From a virus, in the IMG/VR virus record IMGVR_UViG_3300032291_002740, positions 1 through 25,370 of that record: DNA of 25,370 nucleotides; one strand, 5' to 3'. The position numbers and the translations under genes were made by a program. The first letter of the stretch is position 1. Every line of letters begins with the position of its first letter. This document shows positions 20,265-25,370 of the stretch, in pieces. The notes beneath the pieces were generated by a model that ran no database searches, was not told where the DNA came from, and saw only the letters and a program-made list of their open reading frames with translations.

Positions 20265-20464
20265 TATTTAATCCCCTTTCCAAATTTAGCCCAGACTCTT
20301 TCATGCAAGAAATATCCAAGTGCTTCCCAACCAATGTAAAGAAGAGCACCAAGACTTGCGTACTCCCATTCACCAGTAAATAAATAAATAACTCCAGCCA
20401 CACCAACAAGGTGAAATGTTTCCCAACTTGCTGTCTTTAATAGTGTTCTTTTAGTTGATTCCAT
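20264..20464 (-). CDS. DUF2061 membrane protein (copy C)
   Basis: 66 residues, RTLLKTASWETFHLVGVAGV and ALLYIGWEALGYFLHERVWA match DUF2061 (HERVW signature). It is coupled to the endolysin stop by TAATG. Being next to the endolysin, it could take part in lysis, but nothing in the sequence proves this. Confidence 0.85.
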   Translation of the reverse strand: MESTKRTLLKTASWETFHLVGVAGVIYLFTGEWEYASLGALLYIGWEALGYFLHERVWAKFGKGIK

Positions 20465-21111
20465 TATAGAGCCACCTGAGATCCCTTGCCACCACCAGAA
20501 GACTTCTTTGCAGTAGGCTTAATTTCCTTTGGTGCTGCTTTCTTAACTGGTGCTGCAGTTGTTGCAGATGTAACAATCTTGTTTAATAGTGGAGCATTCT
20601 CTTCACCAGTGTAAACTGGACGGCCCCAACCAACAACAGCGTTAACCAACTTCTTCTTATTGTTCTTTACATATCCACGAGTCTTCTCAACACACATTCC
20701 TCCGTTGCGCTGATCTCCCTTTGCAGTTCCTGAAGTGTTTCCCTCAATAACTTGGATTGTTCCATCACCGTTGTTCTTAATACAAATACCAACATGTGAA
20801 ATACGATTTACGCCATCTTCTGGGAAATCAAAATAGATCCAATCTCCCGCTTGTGGATCATCGTTGCGAGCATCTGACCAACGCTCTGCCTTCTTAAACC
20901 AATCTGCTGCTGCTACTGTTGATGCAGACTTAGGAAATGATTTTACTCCCGCAGTAAATGCTGCCCAAGAAACAAATGATTGGCACCATGGTTGGAAGTT
21001 AACCTTAATCCATGCACCGTACTTTGTTTCGTTATCTTTAGGGCCTTCAATTGTGCCCACTTCTTTCTTTGCAACCTCAATGATTGCTTCTACTGATCCT
21101 TTTGTTGCCAT
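20464..21111 (-). CDS. Endolysin with CHAP amidase/peptidase domain
   Basis: 215 residues. CHAP domain at about 5-165: catalytic Cys43 in QPWCQSFVSW, catalytic His106 in RISHVGIC, and VIEGNTSG supplying the third residue. It degrades peptidoglycan peptide bonds during lysis. It is followed by an Ala/Lys/Pro linker and a tail AKKSSGGGKGSQVAL shared with the holin candidate. No signal peptide, so release needs a holin. A strong AAGGAGG site lies ahead of the ATG and there is a dedicated promoter. Confidence 0.92.
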   Translation of the reverse strand: MATKGSVEAIIEVAKKEVGTIEGPKDNETKYGAWIKVNFQPWCQSFVSWAAFTAGVKSFPKSASTVAAADWFKKAERWSDARNDDPQAGDWIYFDFPEDGVNRISHVGICIKNNGDGTIQVIEGNTSGTAKGDQRNGGMCVEKTRGYVKNNKKKLVNAVVGWGRPVYTGEENAPLLNKIVTSATTAAPVKKAAPKEIKPTAKKSSGGGKGSQVAL

Positions 21112-21137
21112 GGCTGGCCTCCTTTTTCTCTTATACT

Positions 21138-21166
21138 ATTATAGCACTTTACCTACAGATTGTGAA
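21138..21166 (-). promoter_or_regulatory. Endolysin promoter
   Basis: TTCACA (21166-21161 on the minus strand), a 17-base spacer and TATAAT (21143-21138). The -35 overlaps the 3' end of the carbamoyltransferase gene. Confidence 0.75.
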
Positions 21167-22567
21167 GTTATACTCTTTTTCCCATTTAATAATGTCAGTT
21201 TCATCATTGAGTAGTGGCTGTCCCTTAATGTTAAGGCTTGTATTCAGAAGTACTGGCACACCAGTTTCAAGATAAAATTTGTTAATTGCTCTCCATAGCC
21301 CACGGTGTTGATCTTTGTTTACTGTCTGAACTCTTGATGTTCCGTCTGCATGAACTACAGAGGGTATCTTTTCAGGCTGTAAGCACTTGACTGTATACTG
21401 CATATAAGGACTTGTAAAATCCATATCAAACCATTTAGAGGCACACTCTTCCATAACTACTGGGGCAAATGGTCTAAACAACTCTCTTTGTTTAATTAGA
21501 TTAACCTTATCCTTAATTAGTGGATCTCTAGGATCTGCAAGGATGCTTCTGTTTCCTAGTGCTCTTGGGCCGTATTCGGCTCTACCTGTTGCTACTGCTA
21601 CTATTCCATCTTTTAATATACCGTCCACAATTTGCTGAACAGGATACTCTCCTCCAAGATCATAACCAAGATAAGGAGTATTCCAATCAAGATGCTTTCC
21701 GTATAGGGCTGCTGCTGCACCCAAAGAACTACCAGCATCTCCAGGGTTAGGCATGATCCAAATCATATCAAAAATATTCCAGAGCAGTGTATTTGCTGAA
21801 GAGTTGAGGGCGCAGCCACCCATAAATACTAAGTTGTTTTTCCCAGTCATTACTTTTGCCATACGCATAAATTGATTAAGTCTTTGTTCATATACCATTT
21901 GTACTGATGCTGCTATATCAAACTTATCTTCTTCTGAAACCCAGCCCCAGTCAGTGATTCCTTTATGAAAATTATACTTTTGCTCATCGTAATTAGGGAA
22001 ATACTCATTAACTTTCTTATAATATTTTGTCCAGTCTCCATAAGCAGCCATACCCATCATAATATATTCTTCTTGATTTGGCATAAGACCAATCAACTGA
22101 GTAAAGGCTGAATAGAATAATCCAAAACTAACTGGATAGTTTTGCTTATACTTAAGTTTAATCTTGTCGCCCTCACCAACCCAAATTGTTGAGGTATTAA
22201 ATTCTCCAATAGCATCAAGGACTACAATACATGCATCATTAAATGCGCTTGTATAATATCCTGCTGCTGCATGAGAGTAGTGGTGCTTAAAATAGTGCAC
22301 TGGAATATCTAAAGGAATGTTTGGCTTCCAGTCTGATGCTCCACCCCTTAAAATTATTCTAGATCTTTTAAGCCAAGGCTTTTCATAATATGCTATAGCA
22401 TCTGGTGTTCCATAGTTTAATGCATCTAGGATAATCTCTTTATTGTTATACCAGTCATTCTTTTGTTTACTATATCTTTCTGCATGTCCCGCAAAAAGTA
22501 TTTCTCCATCTTTAATTAAAGATACAGATGCGTCGTGGGAAGTTTCATTAATACCTAATATTAACAT
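21149..22567 (-). CDS. NodU/CmcH-family O-carbamoyltransferase
   Basis: 472 residues. N-terminal ASKHA-like domain: GINETSHDASVSLIKDGEIL, HHYSHAAAGYYTS with conserved histidines, VVLDAIGEF, then MMGMAAYGDW. Middle NLVFMGGCALN and PNPGDAGSSLGAA. C-terminal YrdC-like half: GRAEYGPRALGNRSILADPR, FRPFAPVV and LLNTSLNIKGQPLL. The family moves a carbamoyl group from carbamoyl phosphate to a hydroxyl of a sugar, antibiotic or nucleoside; phage members acting on 5-hydroxymethylcytosine are known. It is shorter than the common 560-600 residues. GGAG precedes the ATG by 4 bases. Confidence 0.92.
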   Translation of the reverse strand: MLILGINETSHDASVSLIKDGEILFAGHAERYSKQKNDWYNNKEIILDALNYGTPDAIAYYEKPWLKRSRIILRGGASDWKPNIPLDIPVHYFKHHYSHAAAGYYTSAFNDACIVVLDAIGEFNTSTIWVGEGDKIKLKYKQNYPVSFGLFYSAFTQLIGLMPNQEEYIMMGMAAYGDWTKYYKKVNEYFPNYDEQKYNFHKGITDWGWVSEEDKFDIAASVQMVYEQRLNQFMRMAKVMTGKNNLVFMGGCALNSSANTLLWNIFDMIWIMPNPGDAGSSLGAAAALYGKHLDWNTPYLGYDLGGEYPVQQIVDGILKDGIVAVATGRAEYGPRALGNRSILADPRDPLIKDKVNLIKQRELFRPFAPVVMEECASKWFDMDFTSPYMQYTVKCLQPEKIPSVVHADGTSRVQTVNKDQHRGLWRAINKFYLETGVPVLLNTSLNIKGQPLLNDETDIIKWEKEYNFTICR

Positions 22568-22578
22568 TGCTCTCCAAA

Positions 22579-22665
22579 TTAATAAATATAGTCATTATCT
22601 CTAGGAAGTTTTTTAATTTTTCTTTTGATAATGTAGTACCTTATCATTTTAATTATTTTTTTCAT
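22579..22665 (-). CDS. Very basic microprotein (28 aa)
   Basis: It starts two bases after the oxygenase stop (TAAAATG) and encodes 28 residues dominated by Lys, Arg, Ile and Tyr (MKKIIKMIRYYIIKRKIKKL). It ends 11 bases before the carbamoyltransferase ATG. It could be an amphipathic or nucleic-acid-binding peptide, or chance. Confidence 0.45.
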   Translation of the reverse strand: MKKIIKMIRYYIIKRKIKKLPRDNDYIY

Positions 22666-22666
22666 T

Positions 22667-23332
22667 TTAAAGCAATGGTATCCAATGCTGTTCTATTGTA
22701 TGTTTACCAGCATTTAGCAAAGACTTGAGAGGCTGAATATCATAAGCAACCGTAATTCTTGATCCAGGCCAGTCCCAGTCGCCCTGTGCGTGTGGATGAC
22801 CCATTTCTGAAACAATCATTCTGTTATCAATATTATGATTTGCAACTTCTCTGTTTGGATCACCAAAAAGTCTGTAGTAGGTAGTTGATGGTTCAGCCTT
22901 TACACAATAATATCCGTGAAAATTAGGAGCACCTGGAGCACCATGATCGTGCCAGTTTAGTTTTCCATTTCCTGCTTCATTAATATTAAACCAACCTTGG
23001 ACATAGTATTGCTGTTTTTCAAAATCTACTCCGTAGTAAAGGCAGGCCTCTTTAACCGTGTTTGATAGTTCTGAGTATAACTTATGCAAAGATGGATGAT
23101 AAAGTTGAAACACATTATATTCTCTCCATTTTACAGTTGATAGACTTCCAGACTCTAGCCATACACCTTCGTCATTTTCCATTGTGCTAACACCACGAAG
23201 TTGTGCATCTTTGATTAGTTGGTACTTAACTTCTAAAAACTTAGCAAGTTCATCTAAATCATTATCTAAATATTTTTCAAAAAACTTATGCTCTCTGTTA
23301 CTTTGTGTAGCAGGCCCATTGGTGTTTAACAT
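22667..23332 (-). CDS. Fe(II)/2OG oxygenase of the 2OG-FeII_Oxy_5 type
   Basis: 221 residues. NWHDHGAPGAPNFHGYYCVK (His128, His130) and SEMGHPHAQ with distal His179/181, plus Arg192 in SRITVAYDI, resemble the PF13759 group, where the HxH/HxD plus H form the iron site. It is not similar to the P4H-like copies in other respects. AAAGGAG precedes the ATG by about 7 bases. Placed just upstream of the carbamoyltransferase, it may hydroxylate the group that is then carbamoylated; this is inference. Confidence 0.75.
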   Translation of the reverse strand: MLNTNGPATQSNREHKFFEKYLDNDLDELAKFLEVKYQLIKDAQLRGVSTMENDEGVWLESGSLSTVKWREYNVFQLYHPSLHKLYSELSNTVKEACLYYGVDFEKQQYYVQGWFNINEAGNGKLNWHDHGAPGAPNFHGYYCVKAEPSTTYYRLFGDPNREVANHNIDNRMIVSEMGHPHAQGDWDWPGSRITVAYDIQPLKSLLNAGKHTIEQHWIPLL

Positions 23333-23375
23333 TATCTATCTCCTTTATTATATGTTATTGCATATTACTATAACA

Positions 23376-23381
23376 ATTATA
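23376..23381 (-). promoter_or_regulatory. -10 box upstream of the oxygenase at 23332
   Basis: TATAAT on the minus strand, leaving a leader of about 40 bases with an AAAGGAG site before the ATG. No clear -35; the upstream region is the tRNA-Asn gene. Confidence 0.55.
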
Positions 23382-23392
23382 CACTACTCTTG

Positions 23393-23465
23393 CTGCCCCA
23401 CCTGGCCTCGATCCAGGGACATCCGAATTAACAGTTCGGCACTCTACCATCTGAGTTATAGGGCA
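23393..23465 (-). tRNA. tRNA-Asn (GUU anticodon)
   Basis: Minus-strand cloverleaf: acceptor TGCCCTA/TGGGGCA (one G-U), D-stem ACTC/GAGT, anticodon stem CCGAA/TTCGG with loop CTGTTAA (GUU, 23432-23430), T-arm CCTGGATCGAGGCCAGG. The discriminator is G, as expected for Asn. CCA is not encoded. It stands alone, far from the plus-strand tRNA cluster. Confidence 0.92.
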
Positions 23466-23500
23466 AGGCAGGCAGTTTTAGTCATGCCTAGGACTAAGAA

Positions 23501-24373
23501 CTAGTTACGGATGTATGATGTAGTACCAATTAAAATCTTTGGAAGAGATGCTAGATACTCTCCAAATGTTTTAAAGGTATTGCGATTTACATAAGATGCT
23601 GCTGATACTGCAGTCGCTACAGAACTTCCAGCAGTATCTGTTGGTGAGCCATTGTACTTTGTGACTCTTACTTTACCAGGTGCAACCATGTCAAGCCCTG
23701 GGCCTGTGTTAGTTAGTCCCTCAAGTTGTGTTGCGTTTCCAAGTGCTCCGACACCGATGACACCATTAACGCATGAAGGGAAACCTACTACATCCTTGCG
23801 TCGATCATTACCAGTTGCAGCAAATACTGGAATATTGTTTTCGGTTAAAGATGCTACTGAATTTACAGTAATAGTGTCTTTTGTACATAGTGCAAGATTT
23901 CCTGCACTTACTGTGGACTGGCTGACTGAAAGAGCATCAATACTATACTTTGATGCATTCTTTGATACCCAGTCAAATGCTAATGCTAAGGCTTTTACAT
24001 CTCCTCGTGAGTTTCCTAGACTTGTTACATCATTAAATCTAATAAACACAATTTTTAGATTTGGATTAACAGTTAGTGCAGCCTTTACCATGGTGTCTCC
24101 GTGATATGTTGCATTGTTTATAGATACTGGCCATGGTGCAGATGCTGCTCCTGGACCTTCCATAAATAGTTCTCCGTTAGGACAAGACATATTCTGAGTA
24201 GGAACTGATGACTTTACAGTTGTAAAGCAGACCTCATGGATAATTGATGGAAAGTTTTTTGAATTAATTGCTGAATCAATAATTGCCAAGACTTTCTGAT
24301 CTTCTGCTTGTGCTGGTGCAAGTGCTGTAAATGCAAGTGCAATTGATAGTAATGCTAGTAGTACTTTCTTCAT
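23501..24373 (-). CDS. Secreted subtilisin-like serine protease (S8)
   Basis: 290 residues from the ATG with AAGGAG 8 bases upstream; a longer frame to 24448 lacks a site and hides the signal peptide. MKKVLLALLSIALAFTALAP then AQA is a clear signal peptide. Catalytic triad: Asp in LAIIDSAIN, His in YHGDTMV, Ser in AGSSVATAVSAA, with oxyanion Asn in AATGNDRR. The Ser motif is GSSVAT instead of the usual GTSMAT. No propeptide domain is evident. A secreted protease is unusual for a phage and may modify the host surface. Confidence 0.88.
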   Translation of the reverse strand: MKKVLLALLSIALAFTALAPAQAEDQKVLAIIDSAINSKNFPSIIHEVCFTTVKSSVPTQNMSCPNGELFMEGPGAASAPWPVSINNATYHGDTMVKAALTVNPNLKIVFIRFNDVTSLGNSRGDVKALALAFDWVSKNASKYSIDALSVSQSTVSAGNLALCTKDTITVNSVASLTENNIPVFAATGNDRRKDVVGFPSCVNGVIGVGALGNATQLEGLTNTGPGLDMVAPGKVRVTKYNGSPTDTAGSSVATAVSAASYVNRNTFKTFGEYLASLPKILIGTTSYIRN

Positions 24374-24396
24374 TTTATTGCTCCTTATTGTTGTTG

Positions 24397-24615
24397 TTAT
24401 TGTTTGATTTTTAAAACTACTTGGCAAGGGTCTCCGCCTTCTTCCCATTCTTGCTGCTCTTCTTCGCTCATGTATGGATCTCCATCATGAGTATTACAGA
24501 ATGGCTCTGTTACCCATCCTCTTTCAATACCGTTTTCAAGCCAGATTTCAAACTCGTCAAAATCTGATTCTATGTTTTGAATGTCTCTTAAGATCTCTTC
24601 AAATTCTTCGCTCAT
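24397..24615 (-). CDS. Acidic 72-aa protein
   Basis: 72 residues, about a third Asp/Glu (FEEILRDIQNIESDFDEFEI; SEEEQQEWEEGG). Such acidity can mimic DNA, but no motif proves it. The ATG lies 6 bases after a TATACT box, so the mRNA is leaderless. Function unknown. Confidence 0.75.
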   Translation of the reverse strand: MSEEFEEILRDIQNIESDFDEFEIWLENGIERGWVTEPFCNTHDGDPYMSEEEQQEWEEGGDPCQVVLKIKQ

Positions 24616-24621
24616 ATTAAA

Positions 24622-24650
24622 AGTATACTCCTAAAGACTGACAATGTCAA
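24622..24650 (-). promoter_or_regulatory. Promoter, leaderless gene at 24615
   Basis: TTGACA (24650-24645 on the minus strand), a 17-base spacer and TATACT (24627-24622), 6 bases from the ATG. The -35 overlaps the last codons of the Ntn hydrolase gene. Confidence 0.85.
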
Positions 24651-25155
24651 CTGGACCCATGCAAGATGGGTTAAATTTAATAGCAGCATTTACTGCTTGG
24701 ACTACTCTATTCCTTGCATTTTTTTGTTTATCTGTTGCATACAAAACCCCGTATGCATACTCTGCTCCTGATCCCATAGCAAGGTATGGAAGTGTGTACT
24801 TAGATAAAGACATGTCAGCAGAACTGTGCTCATAGATTTGACCACGAACTGCAATAATCAAACCAAGGTCTCCATCTTTAGATGTGTCAACCCAGAACTC
24901 ATTATAGAATTCTTTGAGTTCTTTAATAAATCTTGTTTGCATAAACTTATCTGTGTCTTTAATGTTTGGTGGTGTTGGCTTAAAATTATAACGGATTCTT
25001 TCTCCGTCCATTGACCCTGCATATCCAATAAGATATGGACCTATTTTCCAAACCTTTGGTGCATCAAGTGCTAGAATGGTACCATCATCTGATGCTCCAC
25101 GATCTCCAGCCATATAGATCTTGTCTTCATGTTTTACAACGGCAATGCAAGTCAC
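24631..25155 (-). CDS. HslV/proteasome-beta-like Ntn hydrolase
   Basis: 174 residues starting MTCIAVVKHEDKIYMAGDRG. Thr2 would be the N-terminal nucleophile after Met removal; the GDRGAS Asp and a Lys in APKVWKIGPYLIG correspond to Asp17 and Lys33 of proteasome beta subunits. Later, GLIIAVRGQIYEHS, YLAMGSGAEYAYGVL and an Ala-rich helix complete the family pattern. No propeptide. No partner ATPase gene is in the window. The GTG start leaves a leader of about 30 bases with GGAGAGG. Such proteins occur in other phages, function unclear. Confidence 0.85.
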   Translation of the reverse strand: MTCIAVVKHEDKIYMAGDRGASDDGTILALDAPKVWKIGPYLIGYAGSMDGERIRYNFKPTPPNIKDTDKFMQTRFIKELKEFYNEFWVDTSKDGDLGLIIAVRGQIYEHSSADMSLSKYTLPYLAMGSGAEYAYGVLYATDKQKNARNRVVQAVNAAIKFNPSCMGPVDIVSL

Positions 25156-25162
25156 AGGTAGA

Positions 25163-25213
25163 AGCCCTCTCCAGATAGGTTATACTCAAGTATACCATTG
25201 CCCAGAGAGGGCT
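25163..25213. repeat. 9-bp inverted repeat around the Ntn hydrolase promoter
   Basis: AGCCCTCTC (25163-25171) and GAGAGGGCT (25205-25213) are exact complements 33 bases apart. One arm touches the -35 box, the other covers the ribosome-binding site, and the -10 lies between. Because transcription starts inside, the repeat cannot fold in the mRNA, so a DNA operator is a possibility. Confidence 0.5.
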
Positions 25214-25218
25214 GTCAA
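25189..25218 (-). promoter_or_regulatory. Promoter of the Ntn hydrolase gene
   Basis: TTGACA (25218-25213 on the minus strand), an 18-base spacer and TGG plus TATACT (25194-25189). Confidence 0.75.
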
Positions 25219-25234
25219 CTACCGTCAATAATGA

Positions 25235-25370
25235 CTAATTAGCCTTTTTATCTACCGTTTTAAACGCATCATTGATCTCTGCCAATGTGAGTTTTCCATC
25301 GTCCAAAAAAGCCCTTGCCAGTCTTTCAATGACTGTTGCTACGCCTAATAGTCCTGCTAAGAATACTGCC
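25235..25370 (-). CDS. 3' end of a small membrane protein (partial)
   Basis: 44 codons run in from the window edge to TAG at 25235. AVFLAGLLGVATVIERLARA is a hydrophobic helix, followed by FLDDGKLTLAEINDAFKTVD, a DDGKLT...E stretch like half an EF-hand. Similar helix-plus-acidic-loop ends occur in phage membrane proteins, including some holins; the call is uncertain. Confidence 0.55.
   Translation of the reverse strand, partial: AVFLAGLLGVATVIERLARAFLDDGKLTLAEINDAFKTVDKKAN

Noticed and set aside
20462-20467. TATAAT on the minus strand at the endolysin/DUF2061 junction
   Set aside because: It is formed by the stop and start codons themselves (CTATAATGG) and no start codon lies at the right distance downstream.
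23652-24104. 150-aa plus-strand ORF opposite the protease
   Set aside because: It is antisense to a complete subtilase with signal peptide and triad, and has no recognisable features.
1-25370. CRISPR array, insertion sequence, integrase or attachment site
   Set aside because: No regularly spaced repeats, no transposase or recombinase frame, and no duplicated tRNA 3' end were seen.

Overview
This window looks like an accessory, late or lysis-proximal region of a bacteriophage (or prophage) of a low-GC actinobacterium. Freshwater Nanopelagicales-type hosts would fit, but that is inference. Visible support: a WhiB-type four-cysteine iron-sulfur regulator, which is an actinobacterial and actinophage family; an endolysin with a holin candidate; five tRNA genes; many 19-80 codon genes with ATGA or TAATG overlaps; and AT-rich DNA. 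No capsid, portal, terminase, tail or integrase gene is present, so 'phage' rests on the lysis genes, the tRNAs and the gene style.

Layout. Bases 1-8893 run on the plus strand: tiny zinc-knuckle proteins, a prolyl-4-hydroxylase-like oxygenase, a fusion of a luciferase-like flavin monooxygenase with the same oxygenase domain, a PAPS-type sulfotransferase, small membrane and zinc proteins, an SGNH hydrolase, a PNKP-type HAD phosphatase, a secreted protein, four tRNAs (CAU; Ile-UAU; Gly-UCC; Arg-UCU) and a second SGNH hydrolase. Bases 8883-11482 are on the minus strand: zinc protein, two JmjC/cupin oxygenase paralogues, HNH nuclease and Hsp20. A SAM methyltransferase (11654-12343, plus) faces a long minus-strand block, 12404-25370. 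That block holds the holin candidate, a XapX protein, two more P4H-like oxygenases, WhiB, another P4H-like oxygenase, an SNase nuclease, DUF2061 membrane proteins, an APS-kinase-like/nucleotidyltransferase fusion, DUF7455-like zinc proteins, FmdB, the CHAP endolysin, a NodU/CmcH carbamoyltransferase, an eighth Fe(II)/2OG domain, tRNA-Asn, a secreted subtilase and an HslV/proteasome-like Ntn hydrolase.

Main themes. (1) Eight Fe(II)/2-oxoglutarate oxygenase domains from three subfamilies occur in 25 kb, one fused to a flavin monooxygenase. With the methyltransferase, sulfotransferase, carbamoyltransferase, SGNH hydrolases and APS-kinase-like fusion they form a dense small-molecule, glycan or nucleic-acid modification repertoire whose substrate cannot be read from sequence. 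(2) Many genes have their own promoter with a TATAAT-like -10 box ending 5-7 bases before the start codon, which predicts leaderless mRNAs. Other genes (endolysin, holin, Hsp20, subtilase, carbamoyltransferase) have clear Shine-Dalgarno sites, so two translation-initiation modes coexist. (3) Several gene families are duplicated locally: P4H-like x5, JmjC x2, SGNH x2, DUF2061 x3, DUF7455-like x3.
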